Source: Liquidambar formosana | Lineage: Eukaryota; Streptophyta; Magnoliopsida; Saxifragales; Altingiaceae | Assembly: GCA_039720395.1 (NCBI GenBank) | Contig: CM077833.1 | Location: 28,232,271 to 28,296,270 of the forward strand | Reading direction: 5' to 3' | Length of the DNA: 64,000 nucleotides | Part shown: one piece after another, positions 25,266 through 37,833 of the stretch | Layout of the letters: every line of letters begins with the position of its first letter | Numbering within the stretch: the first letter of the stretch is position 1 | The notes under the pieces: generated by a model | The model's input: only the letters and a program-made list of their open reading frames with translations | Databases searched by the model: none | What the model was told of the DNA's origin: nothing | Position numbers and translations under genes: made by a program

Positions 25266-28081
25266 TTACTCTCTTGGCTTTAGGATTGCATGCATTGGTT
25301 GGAGCTTATGAGTGGTGAGCCCAAAAGTATCCACATTTTCTTCCTCCCCATCTCTCAGTCTCCACTCAAACTCCTGTACTAGTCTACCAATTGCCGTGCA
25401 AGATATTAGCATTGCCTGAAGAGAACCTGCACAAGCCCTCTTTCCCCCTCCAAACGCCATCGTCTTGTACAAGTCCATGGGATCATATTTCTCATCAAGA
25501 AACCTCTCCGGCATCCACTCTTCAGGCTTTTCCCATTGTTTCTTGTCCGTGTTGCATCCATAGATGTTTACAGCAATCTGCACAACATAGTTCAGCATCA
25601 AAATTTCCAGCAGGAATAATTAAATACAAGATCAAGGTCGTGGCAAGACTTATCAACCTCACTTCCAGCAGGAATGTAGTAACCTCCTAACTCGGTATCT
25701 TCATGTGCATATCTTAGGGGAATTATTGGAACCGGACTATGTTTCCTCAAAGTTTCATGGAAGACAGCACCCAAGTATGGGAGCTGAGACAGGTTTTCCT
25801 CCATAATCTTGTCTGACCCGCATACAGTTTGAATTTCCATAAAGAGACGATCCTGTTAGACAGAGGAAATCAATACCACGTACTCATGTAGTACTAAATT
25901 AGGTCATGGCAATAAAACCAACAGACTAGAGAGTAAACAACCTGCCGGGTTGGATCTTTTGCAAGTTCATACATGGCCCATTCTGTTGTGACTAAAGTAG
26001 TATCTGACGTTTCAATGATCACCTCCCAAAGCAACATGGCCACTTGTTCCTCTGTAAGTGTAAGTGTTTTTGCTTCGGATAATAAATAGTCAACATAACA
26101 ATCAATTTCCTGTTTTAAATTCCAGCCAAGTTACATTAAGTACTAAGACATGAAAGAGATCGGAAGGGTTTTTTTTTTTTTCTTTAAATTTTTAAATTTT
26201 AAATTTTAAATGTGCTTGAAGGCAAGGAAACGCTACCTCTCCTGAAGCAATTCGTTTCTTCTGCTCGTTGATGAGGGCCTTCATCACTGCTTGCCTGCGG
26301 AAATGCATTCGATGGATTTTCATTTCCAAACTCGCATTAGGAATCCATCTCAAATATGGGAAGAAATCCCTCCAATCCACATCAATTGCACCCTCCATTG
26401 GGTCAAGCACTAAAACCTTAAATATCTCCCCTCTTGACAAAGTTGATGCCAATTCCTCCACATAAATGGATTCTATATCCTTTCCCAAAGCCTGCAAATT
26501 CCATTGCCACCTTTTAGTATCATTGATTTTTCATATCCCTGTTCTTAGTGGGAAAAATGAATCATTAAATGATCTTTTAACCACAATGATACAACTCACT
26601 TGTTTCAAAGCTAATCCAAAAAGTTCAGACTCGAATATTTTCCTGAAATTTACAGCTTGAAAAGGATGGCTCTTCACGTAAGCGTGAAATTGGTCTGAAA
26701 TGTTTTCTGTCATGGTATCTCTGTGGGAGCGGTGTCGTTTCTGAATAATTAACAGAGATTACATTAAAATCTAGTCAGGCAACTAAGAGAAATGAGAACA
26801 CACCCCAATCCCCCAATACATAAAATCCCACTCACTCACTTTAGTGGAGGAGAAAGTAGTAATAGCAAACCTGAGCATTTGCTCCCAAAACATTTGTGAG
26901 AATACATCGTCTTGTCATCTTGTGGAACTCATTGTAATCACTTGTTGCAACCATGCATTTATCAGAAGTGAGGATCTTCAATGCGTTTGATAGCTTTCTT
27001 GTTGAGATGGATGAGAATCTGGTAACCATGGCCTGAAACAACCAAAAGAATCGAAAGTTTCCACATCACTGCTGCATTCTTCCAAAATCAAAATGAAAAC
27101 AATCCTTTGTATAAAGAGATAAAGCAGACCCCAATCTTCTAAACCAGCATATGCATGAACATGTTGGGTGACAAAGAAACTGAAAATACTTCAAATGAAG
27201 TATAACGTATTGGTCACATGTCTGCATTGGTGTTTAATTTCTCAATTTATTGGATACCATTTCTTCGATGTCCAAACTACCTACTTTTTCAACCAACTTC
27301 TTTCATTTCAAGGCTTGTAAGATTAAAATTATTCCGTAAAAATCATTGAAATTTTGGATCATTTGCCCAGATAACAAGGTTTGATGAATAAATATCCAAT
27401 TTATTTCCTCCAAATTGACAATTTATTTCCTCCTACCATTTGGGCATTTTGGTATTTTCCTTCCAAGAAATCTCCAAAAACCCCAATCATTCTTGGGTTT
27501 TGGGATGTGTTGCCCTAGGTCTAAACCCAAGCCCAACCGCTTAGCTGAAAAAAAAAACCCAAGCCGAATTTACCCAAAGACGAGGTTAGGAACTTGTGAT
27601 TAGGCAACCCAAGCACGACCTGATCTTCAAGAATTTCAGCCCAATCTAGTGTTTTGATTAGATTGGGTCGGGTCAATTCACCTGAGTTACAGCTAGGGCT
27701 TACGACAGACTTGCCAAACGGGAGGAGTAAATGACGCAAAGAGGAAAGGAAGTGAAATGTGGTGATCGATTTCTAGACAAAGACGAAGCTCGACAGAGAG
27801 AGGAGGCAACCAACCTCTTTAGCGACATCGACGGAATTGAGGACAATAACAGTAGAAGCACCGAGTTTGATGGAATAAATTGGGCCATAAGTCTCAGCCC
27901 ACATTGTGAATGTCTTGTAAGGTTTCTTCTCTTTCAGTTGCAACAAATTGCCTATCAATGGCAGCCCTGGCACCTCTGCAACCCATAAGACAATATATGA
28001 ACACACAAAAACTATTTTGAGAAAACAAGAAAACAAAATCGAAAATCAATAGATACCAGGTGGAGGTGGAAGTTTGGAAAG
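25266..28081 (-). pseudogene. KO: ent-Kaurene oxidase (CYP701A) copy 1, 5'-truncated
   Basis: Seven exons are intact in frame: 27975-27815, 27032-26871, 26740-26600, 26491-26237, 26109-25942, 25852-25658 and 25577-25266, all with GT-AG borders matching copies 2 and 3. The P450 marks are present: ETSDTT (helix I), ETLRKH (ExxR), PERF and the haem loop [10 protein letters not shown]. Exon 1 is reduced to its last 25 bases (28081-28057), encoding LSKLPPPP. Upstream of that the sequence no longer resembles the family, so the start codon and membrane anchor are gone. The frame runs upstream to a TGA near 28279 with no ATG; the first in-frame Met is inside exon 2. Other changes are Val to Glu at the exon 1/2 joint and a 6-bp duplication giving LTLT in exon 6. 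It may be a recent pseudogene or may use an unseen upstream exon. Confidence 0.85.
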
Positions 28082-31076
28082 ATCACTACTCAGAGCCCCG
28101 CTGGTCGCCTGCGAAGACGATGCTTGGATGGGTGATGTTAGCGTGACTCGCAGCTCACCGTCACCCTCGTTGTGCCACGGACACTTGTTCGTCAATTGGG
28201 CACGTATCAGTCTTCTAACACGACGTGTCTTCACTCCGTGTGGGTTCCTTGCGTTGTGAGGATGACCGACGGTCAAAACATGAACACCATTTGGTACCCC
28301 TGGGAGTGAAGTGACCGGTGCTAGCGAGCGACATTTGCAATCCCCTTGGTTGGATTTGCAAGATTAGGAGTAGTAATCTTTGAGCACAGAGAGAGGTGAC
28401 AAGATGCGATTAGGTTTATATGGGAATTAAATAGAGATTAGAAAGGTGAGAAGGAATAAAAGATTGTATTGCTGGCCATACTCTCTCAGCTCAGCCTACT
28501 TGAATGAAAATTGAGGATCATTGTTTGGATGTACGTGCCGGCCCACCTCGAGTAACTTGTACTTCTAAAAAACAAAATGTTGAAGAGCAGAAGAAGCACC
28601 AATTTTCCTTCTTTTTTTTTTAATTTTTTTATTCTATTTTTATATTTTGGATGAGGTGGAAATCTTTCGAGCAAATTTGGTGAATTAAGTAAATCTTAGA
28701 CTCAGGTAAATCATGAAATTTTGTTTAGGGTAGTGTAAGAGGTCTAACAAAATTCAAATTCAAGATTTTCATTATTTGAGGTGTAATCTTTTACTAACTA
28801 ATCTATTCTTAAAATTAAAAGTAATTTTTTTTTTTTTTTTTTTTTGTTTTTCGGTTAACTAATCATGACAATCCTTCACGGTGAAAATAGAGGATCATTC
28901 TGAAACATATTGATGGGCTGATTAAAAACTCAATCACCCGTAGTATTATTATAATCATTATTTTATTTATTTTTTATTCGATGATTCCTTTTTTGAAAAA
29001 AGGCTTTTATTAATGGGCTGTAATGTTGTCGTATGCTAATCGTTGGAGACGGTAGAATATGCCTCCTAAGTCCTAACTCACGGGGTGTCCCCACCGATCC
29101 GCCCATGCGCCTATTTATCCATTTTTGGTGTGGGCACCTAAAAATATTATTTAGGGAAGTGTGCTTAGCGACAAGCTCAGTATTTGCTATTTCTTGATCT
29201 CAGACCCTATTCGCCTTGTGGAATCTAGTGAAAATGCCATGTGATTCCAACCTTATTCGACTTTCACCGGAGAAAAACAAAATAAAGAAAGGGGATGCGT
29301 GAACCATGAGGTCACCCTTATTGTAAAATGATTGTCTTTGAGAATGGTATGATCATTGGATTTAATCATATTTATGAGAACTGTGCGGCAAATTTTTGGT
29401 GGATATTCTGTCCATTAAGAGGACGTGCGTAGATCAAGCTTACACTTGTTGTTAATTTTCCTTCTTTAATCTTTATTAATAAAACAAACAAAAAAATCCA
29501 TAATGTAGTATGTACCTAAAGTTTAGTTTATTATTAAGCGAGTGCTGGGTGACATGTCTTATCCTAACAGGAGTATAGGGTTTGCAGAGGTCTTAATTTC
29601 AACTCTGTAAGAGTGTGTGTGTACGTGTATGTGTTCTCTTATCATTATATTTGACCAAAATATAAAATATAAGTCGGGGGTTTTCTTCAATTTATCCATT
29701 GAAAAAATTCCTTATATAGTGTTTTAACTTGTTATTCATGATGGTTCTTTATTAATTATTAAGAAGTATCATTTTATGATTTTATCTTGGTACAAACTAA
29801 AAAAGGATGGAGAGATGTTGTTTTTCCATTAAAACTTCTACTTTTATTTGGTTGACTAATGTTATACATCAATAATTTTAAAAAAAAATAAAATTGGTAT
29901 GAGTAAAAATTAACTTGGCCTACATCGAGTGTAATGTCTTCTTGTCCACAATCAGTCTCAAACCCAAATAAATGAGGAGGGTTATTGACTTATGATAAGG
30001 AGATTATCTACATAAAACTTGTAATCACACATTATATATGAACACAAATCTTGATAAGAAATAAATGATTTGTAGTCATAAATTATGAACATAGATCTTG
30101 ACAAGAAATAAACGATCATAGATCAAGTTGAATAGGTGAATATGATTCATTGTAACCAATGTCATGTAGTTGAATCAAGTCTTTGTTACATTGAGTAGTT
30201 TTGAGTACGAGTAAGAATTAAATGAGACAAGTGATATCTCCTTTAATCAAACGGGGTGAGCCGATTGTTCCTAAGACTTACGAATTAAGAAACAGTGAAG
30301 TTTAGATTCAACTTTTCATTCTTTCTTGGGAGTAGTTTTTAATCAAGTTTATTTTAAGTATTAGTCGATGTGGAGTGAACGATGGGTGACCTTACCTGTG
30401 TCAAGGGGATTAGGTAGGCCAAGGTGTAAATACCTTTCTTGGCCAAAAATGAAATTCCTCTTTTAATTGTAATGTGGATTGCTCTTAATTATTTTTTTTC
30501 TTCATTCAATGGTTAAACAAATTAATTTAAATTTCATTCAAAAAATAAAAATAAATTAAACAACCCCGAGATTACACAACCATGTTACATTTCTTGAAAT
30601 AAAATTTCATACTAGAGACTTATAAGGTCTTCTATCTACTGTAGGACACATGACTTGCAATTCATGCATACAACGAACAGGGCAACCTCTTCATAGATTC
30701 TTCTTTAAAATTAGTAGAACAAATCCAATTTGATCCATGACATTTCTATTTACCTTCAGAAATGAATAAATTTACTATGGAAGCAAGAAATCAGCTCAAT
30801 GCCAGAAGAAAACAATTTAAACAATCATCCTTGATTCCTTGATGCGGTAAATTGAAAAACAAGAAGGAATGATTTCATATCCAAGGAAAATCATAACACA
30901 TTCAATTTATGATGCGGTTCGATGTAACATGGGAATGAAATCATTCCATTTTATTTTTACCTAGCATTCAAAAGGTTCAAATCTAAAAACTATAAACAAA
31001 ACAGGGTGTAGGCAAAAGGTTGCCAGAAGGAGCTTCAGTCACTACCAATTTGTGGGACACAGTGTCTCTTTCCCTA
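28082..31076. other. Region between kaurene oxidase copies 1 and 2
   Basis: 28082-28480 replaces the missing start of copy 1. It is less AT-rich than its surroundings and matches nothing I recognise. The remainder is AT-rich. Around 29030-29175 is a block related to ones at 37165-37320 and 45650-45815, including GTGCTTAGCGACAAGCTCAG, which ties the copies together as duplicated units. No other gene is supported. Confidence 0.6.
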
Positions 31077-34000
31077 CTAATTTCTTGGCTTTAGGATTGC
31101 ATGCATTGGATGGAGCTTGTGAGTGGTGAGCCCAATAGTGTCGACATTTTCTTCCTCCCCATCTGTCAGTCTCCACTCAAACTCCTGTACAAGTCTACCA
31201 ATTGCCGTGCAAGAAATCAGCATTGCCTGAAGAGAACCTGCACAAATCCTCTTTCCCCCTCCGAAGGCCATCGTCTTGTACAAGTCCATGGGATCATATT
31301 TCTCGTCAAGAAACCTCTCAGGCTTCCATTCTTCAGGCTTTTCCCATTGTTTCTTGTTCATGTTGCATCCAAATATGTTTATAGCAATCTGCACAAATAT
31401 AATTCAGCGTCAAAATTGCCAACAGGAATAACTAGAAACAAGAGGTGATGGCAAGACTCAACCTCACTTCCGGCAGGAATGTAGTACCCTCCTAATTGGG
31501 TATCTTCATGTGCATATCGTAAAGGAACTATTGGAGCCGGACTGTGCTTCCTCAAAGTTTCATGGAAAACAGCACTCAAGTACGGAAGCTGAGACAGGTT
31601 TTCCTCCGTAACCTTGTCAAACCCACATACGTTTCGAATTTCCTGATGGAGACGCTCCTGGGGGATGATGAGGGACTCAAAATCTTTTAGTACTAATCAG
31701 TTAACAAAGCAAAAATAAACAGGCTAGTGACTGAAATAACCTGCCGCGTAGGATCCTTTGCAAGTTCATACATGGCCCATTCCGTTGTGACTAAAGTAGT
31801 ATCTGAGGTCTCAACAATTACCTCCCAAAGCAGCATGTATATTTGTTCCTCTGTAAGTGTTTTTGCTTCAGATAACAAATAGTCGATGTAACAACTAATT
31901 TCCTGTTTTAAATCCCAGCAAGTTACAGTAAGTATTAAGTTGTAAGAGAGTTCTTTACTTTTCTTTCTTCTTCTTTTTTTTTTTTCTTTTTTTCCAGAAT
32001 AAAAAAATTGCAATTGGCAAGGAAAGGCTACCTCTCCCGAAGCAATTCGTTTCTTCTGCTCCTTGATGAGGGCCTTCATCACTGCTTGCCTGCGGAAAGA
32101 CATTCGATTGATTTTCATTTCCACGCTCTTATTAGGAATCCATCTCAGATATGGGAAGAAATCTCTCCAGTCCACCTCAATTGCACCCTCCATTACATCA
32201 GTCACTAAAACCTTAAATATCTCTTCTCTTGACAAAGCAGTTGAAAGTTCCTCCACATAAATGGATCTTACGTCCTTTCCCAAAGCCTACAAATTCCATT
32301 GCCATTTTTTTGTTTTCATGTCTCTGAATAACAGGGGAAAACAATTTACAAGATGATTTTAAAATCATAATGAAACAACTCACTTGTTTCAAGGCTAATC
32401 CAAAAAGTTCGGACTCAAATATTTTCCTGAAATTTACAGCTTGAAGAGGACAGCTCTTCACATAAGCATGCAACCGGTTTGAAATATTTTCTCTCATGGT
32501 ATCTCTGTGGCACCGGTGTCGCTTCTGAATAATTAACAGAAATTACATTCAAATATAGTCTAGCAACAAAAACGAATATGCGCACACTCACACACGCACA
32601 CCCAAGCATCCACCCACGAGTGGAGGAGAAAGTCGTAACAACAAACCTGAGCATTTGCCCCCAAAACATTAGCGAGTATATGTCGTTTTACCATCTTGTG
32701 GAACTCATTGTAGTCACTAGTTGCAACCATGCATTTATCAAAAGTGAGGATCTTCAATGCGTTTGATAGCTTTCTTGTTGAGATGGATGAGAATCTGGTA
32801 ACCATGGCCTGAAACAACCAAAAGAAATGAAAGTTGTAACCATACTGCTGTGTTCTTCAAATAACAAAACAAACCCCAATCTTATATAAACAATATATGC
32901 ACGTACACATTGGATAACCAAGAAAATAAAATCTTATGATAAAAAAAAAATAAAAAATAAAAAGGAACGTAATGATTGTCAAACAAACCATATATTGTGG
33001 ATTTCAAGCATTTTATAAGAGTATCCATCAGGTCAATATAGATGCCATATGGAAAGGATAATGACTGGCAGATTGGCTAGTCACTCAACCCCAACCCAAG
33101 GGTCACTGAACTTGTCCCCTAGGTGGATCAGTTTTCAGGCAACCATGTAATGGGTTCACTCCTCTACTACAGTACCCTCCATTCCATCAAGTCAAGGGGA
33201 GGGGGAAAAAAAGCCATAATTGTCGATCTTTTTTGCTAATACATTGCTCATACGGGAAATTTTAGAAGTCAACCCCCTCCCGCGGTGGCGCGCGTGGAGG
33301 CAGGGGTGAATTAAACTAAGAAGGTACTTCAAATCGGGCAAAGGTTATATAAATAAAGCTATGGTTAGGTTGGAACAACTCAGAGTGATTAGGTTTGTCA
33401 AGTTGAAATGATTGCATATTTTAAAAGACTTATTGGACTTAGATTTGGTGTTGTGCACATCTAAAGATTGGTGTATTGCTAGTCATGTTGTGCAAAATTA
33501 AATTCATTCTTCATTATGCACAGCATGACTGTCAACACACCAACTATTCGATGTGCACAACACCAACTCTGAGAGCTCCGTTTAGTGATCAAATATAACT
33601 ACTTCTTTTCTCCGTTTAGTGATCAAATATAACTACTTCTTTTCTTTTCTTTTTTTTCTTTTTTTTGAAATTCCCAATAACAGAGGCTTTAAATCCACTA
33701 TGTTACTCCAAAAATCAAATATATTTCGATACCTGTTTTGGAAGATAATTATTCGATGGGGTCCAACAAATATTAGAAAAGGAAGAAAAAATGTCTTCCC
33801 AGGATAAGTTGCATTATAAAAATAAGTAAAATTATATATAAAGCAGATGACATTTCAGATAAGTTAAGGCTAGGCATCTTATCCGAATTATTAATTATTC
33901 ATACCGTGTAACAGCTTTTCCCTACAACAATAAGGAGTAGACAGTTTTGTACTATTTGTAGGACCGCACCTGTTTTCCCCCTTTGTGCATATACATGTAA

Positions 34001-34530
34001 AGAGGGATGCCATCACTGAGTACCAGACGAAGTGGAAGCAGAGTGGAGCACTAACGCGATAAGGAAATTAAAGAGGGTAAAGGCAACCAACCTCTTTGGC
34101 AACATCGGCGGAATTGAGAACAATCATAGTAGAAGCACCGGTTCTGATGGAATAGATTGGCCCATAAATCTCCGCCCACCTTGTGAACGTCTTGTAAGGT
34201 TTCTTCTCTTTCAGTTGCAGCAAATTCCCTATCAATGGCAGCCCTGGCACCACTGCAAACGAACCCATACACATATATGCACAAAACCCATGCCATGTTA
34301 TAAAATTTGTTGAAGATGAAGACGGAAACCATTCAATTCTGAGAAAACGAAGACAAATAAAATCGAAAATCAGTAGTACCAGGAGGAGGTGGAAGTTTGG
34401 ACAATCCGCCCCTTCGATTAGAGAGGAATCCTCTGATAAGGAAGTAGAATAAGAGCGAAAGGCCACCCAGGGCCACAGTGGTAGCAAAAGGCATTGCTTG
34501 GAAATCTTGCATGAGATGAGTCATAGTCAT
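31077..34530 (-). CDS. KO: ent-Kaurene oxidase (CYP701A) copy 2, complete
   Basis: This cytochrome P450 carries out the three-step oxidation of ent-kaurene to ent-kaurenoic acid in gibberellin synthesis, at the plastid envelope/ER. Eight exons join without a break: 34530-34380, 34252-34092, 32808-32647, 32524-32384, 32286-32032, 31902-31741, 31657-31463 and 31388-31077, giving 512 aa. The N-terminal anchor is at about residues 13-33 ([20 protein letters not shown]), followed by the Pro hinge KLPPPP. Later marks are [18 protein letters not shown] (a close match to known kaurene oxidases), ETSDTT at 321-326, E377xxR380, PERF at 432-435 and [10 protein letters not shown] with haem Cys458. Intron 2 (1283 bp) contains a foldback element. 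Intron 5 is 129 bp, phase 0 and free of stops. Upstream paralogues differ in sequence, so specialised diterpenoid oxidation is possible. Confidence 0.95.
33442..33569. repeat. Long imperfect foldback inside intron 2 of kaurene oxidase copy 2
   Basis: The arm 33442-33494 pairs with 33517-33569 over 53 positions around a 22-nt loop. Nine positions differ, of which three would be G-U pairs in a + strand RNA. The arms share GTTGTGCACATC and AGTCATG. It could be a small MITE or a hairpin RNA precursor. No target duplication is obvious. Confidence 0.85.
33574..33653. repeat. Two-copy 36-bp tandem duplication next to the foldback
   Basis: CTCCGTTTAGTGATCAAATA begins at about 33576 and again at about 33611, each followed by TAACTACTTCTTTTC. 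It lies in intron 2 of kaurene oxidase copy 2. Confidence 0.85.
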
Positions 34531-35048
34531 TTAATTTGCAGAGAAAGAGAGAGAACTCAAGGGGAGGGCTGTCGCATATCATTGAATACATTCATTCACG
34601 AGATTATATATAGATACTGTAGTGATACAGTCGCTAGAAAGCTTTCCTGGCAAACAAATCATGGAAATTATATTAAGATGGGTTTAAAAATGCACAAGTA
34701 TCTTTTACTATTTGTGTGTTCGGAAAAAGGACCAATTTTTTTAATTATTTACCAAAGCGTATTGACACGTTGCTAAAAGACAAGAGGGCAGAGAATCGTC
34801 GTTTTCCGAGGATGAGAACGGAGGCAGAAAATGCCGGATTTGGATTTGCCCACGTTGGACATTTCAATTGGACGCTAAATGTATGCTACGTAGCGCATTC
34901 ATTTTTCAATGACTGAGATGAGAAAGAACCAAAGTTGGGAAGGTTAACGGCGTTATAGGCTAGAATGGAAACCAAAAAAAAAAGGGTGCCATTTTGAAAT
35001 GCAAAAATAAAACAAAAAGGAGAGAGGGAGCAGATCTAGTTTTCAAAA

Positions 35049-35550
35049 TTGAGGAGTGAGGACTCTCTTCTCCATTCTCCCTCTTCCACTTTCTCTCGCC
35101 TCTATCGCCCGTCGCCCCTGTCAGACGCTCCCCCGTCCTCTGTACTTTTTTTCCCCCTAATTTTTGCAAATCGCCCTGTCAGACGCTCCCCCGTCCTCTG
35201 TACTTTTTTTCCCCCTAATTTTTGCAAATCTATCTTGATCACATTTTCATTTCAAAGGTCTCACCCTCTTTCTACTCTCTGTCTCCCTACAAATCTCAAT
35301 CTTTCCTTTTATTTTCTCGTTTTCTCTTTCCCTTTCCCCCCCTTTTTCCTTTTTTTTTTTTTTTTTGCCTCCACTGCTCTGTTTAGACCCAACCATGGCT
35401 GCCATGGTCGGCCACTATTCTCAAGTCCATTCCTTCCTTTTCTTTTATTTTCTTTTCTTTAGTACTGTTTTTTTTCTTTTTCAATCTACTCATTTGTTTC
35501 AATTGGGGCAAAAAACCAAAAAAAAAAAAAAAAAACTTATAATGTAAAAA
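35049..35550 (+). other. Possible relic of a gene 5' end (CT-rich leader plus start codon)
   Basis: A pyrimidine-rich leader resembling a 5' UTR leads to CAACCATGGCTGCCATGGTC near 35390, a strong plant start context (ATG GCT GCC). The frame then degenerates into Phe/Lys-rich sequence and stops by about 35547, with no known domain. It may be a broken or captured first exon. The evidence is compositional only. Confidence 0.3.
35116..35230. repeat. Two-copy 58-bp tandem duplication
   Basis: CTGTCAGACGCTCCCCCGTC occurs at about 35118 and again 58 bp later. Each copy runs through CTAATTTTTGCAAATC, and the two are nearly identical. It lies in the pyrimidine-rich leader-like stretch. Confidence 0.9.
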
Positions 35551-37802
35551 AATTTCTGGTTTGAAGAAGGGGAAGAAACTAGAGGCAAAATTCTGTGAAA
35601 AGTTTAAATGGTGGTGTGGTAAATAGTGACGGTGATTAAGCTTTTTTTGTTCTTGGGCAAAGGAAAATATCTTAACTTTTAATTGGGAAAAGTGTGTATC
35701 TGGATTTCATCTACACAAATTGATCTTTTTTACCACTACAAGTACTCATTTATACCTACAGACACAAATTGTTTTTGGTTCCTTCTCATCTCAACCGTTG
35801 AAGAATAGGTGCGCCACGTGGCACACATCCAACGTCAACTTGAGCGTCCAATTAAAGTGTCGAACTTGAGTAAATCTAAATCTGAATATGCCTACCCCAC
35901 CTGAGACGTACCCACCATGGACCATGGTCCTGTCTTATGTCTTCTGGTGTGGCTGCGCCAGCTATGCATATCTTTAGGGGCGTGGGCTCATTGATAAAGT
36001 CAAGAATTGGGGATCAAATAACTGATATTGTAATGCCATTTCCCTCATTTTCTTGATTGAATGATCTGAAATTTAAGTTTATGTAAAAGAATTGATATTA
36101 ATTTGTTGATATTAAGAGGATTAAGAGTAAATTATCAACAACAAAAAAAGTCTACATAACTCTACATTTGATGAATTAGTAAAAATAATCTTATATTTAC
36201 TAAAAGGGTGGATCTATTTTCACACATTTTTTTGCTAAATCCACTTTCTTACTTGAACAAGATGTAAGAAAATAAATCTTAGCAAAAAAAGATGTAAGAA
36301 AATAAAAAGTGTGGATTATGCATTTAGAAAAAAAAAAAAAAAAAAAAAGGTGAGAAAATAAGCCAACAGTTACTAAATAGTAAAAACCTTTATGAGTGAA
36401 TATGTTAGTCTTAATTTTGTAATTTTTTATCGCCTTATCCAATCAATGTTATACATAAGTTTTTTTTTTTTTTGGTGGTTTCGAAGGATTAGGGTTGAAC
36501 TTACTTACACCATAAACTTAAATTATCAACCGAACAAAAAAATGTGAAATTAAACTACTAAGGTCAAGAGTGGTTGAAGTTTTTGGTATACGTACAATGG
36601 AGATGCTAATAACAATTTTCATATGTTTATAAAAAGTAGCTAGGGCTGTAAAATGAGTGAAGATAATTGAGTTCAATCGATAAAAAGTTAGCTTGAGTTC
36701 ATATGTGACAAACAAGCCAATTCCAAACATCATTTTAAGTTCGTTAATTTATTGAATCAAATTCAAGTAGAATAGTAGAATGCTATTGAACTCGATAAAC
36801 ATATTAATGTCTTAAATAACTAAACTACTCGAATTTTGGTTGATAAAAAACTCGTTCAAACTCACTCATAAAATAAACGAGTAAAATTCAAAACTTACTT
36901 TTAAGCTTATTAATTTAACGAATCAAACTCTAAACAATCTACTACTCAATTCAACTTGACACGTTTACGCCTATAAATGCATCCAACAACGATGATCTTC
37001 GTGAGAGGAGTTATTGGTATGGGAATCAATAGAGGGAGACTAGAAGGTAAAGAAACGGTCAAAAAGTGTCGTGACCATTTTTTATTTTTATTTTTATTTT
37101 TTGCGTAAAGAAAAGATTTTTTTTTTTAATTTTATTTATCAGGGCAGATATCAACACATTGGTTGAACTTTAGGCACAGTTGTCGTTTTCTGATGGTAGG
37201 ATGGGACCTGCTTTCCCATGGGACGTACCCACGACGCTCTTTTCTCTCTCTAATGTTGCTGTGTTAATTAGTTAATTATTTGGGAACGCGTGTTTAGTGA
37301 CAAGCTCAAGATTTAGGAAATCGAAGAGTTTATGAAGTCTATGAGAATAAAACGTGAGCAAAAAAATGGATGGAAATTATGATAATAAGCATCAAGTTTT
37401 TACAAAGTTTGGTTGCATTCATGCATCAAGTTGGATTTTTTTGTTGATGATAAAATTACAATTAAGGGTTTTCTTATAAAGAAATTGCTATTGAATCCCC
37501 CCCCCCCCCCCCAAGCTCCCAAAACAACCCTATGATATGTCATGAAAACAAATTGGGTCAAATGGGGCAACACCAGTCCACCCTTGCTTTTTATGATACA
37601 GCACGAGGAGTTGTTTTAAAAAGTGTTAAGGAGGTTTCAATAGCATTACCATTCCTTATCTATATATAAATTCTTTGTCAATAACCCTTGAGTCTAGTGG
37701 CATGTCTTATTTCAATAGAAATGTTGAATTTATAGAAGTTTTGATTTCAATTTCATATAGATACATATGTGGGTGCGTGTTTTTTTATTTTTAACCAAAA
37801 TA

Positions 37803-37833
<31 letters not shown>

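Noticed and set aside
32008..32260. Plus-strand frames opposite kaurene oxidase exon 5, also seen at 26268-26465 and 41098-41295
   Set aside because: They recur at the same place in all three copies because the coding strand is conserved; they are shadows.
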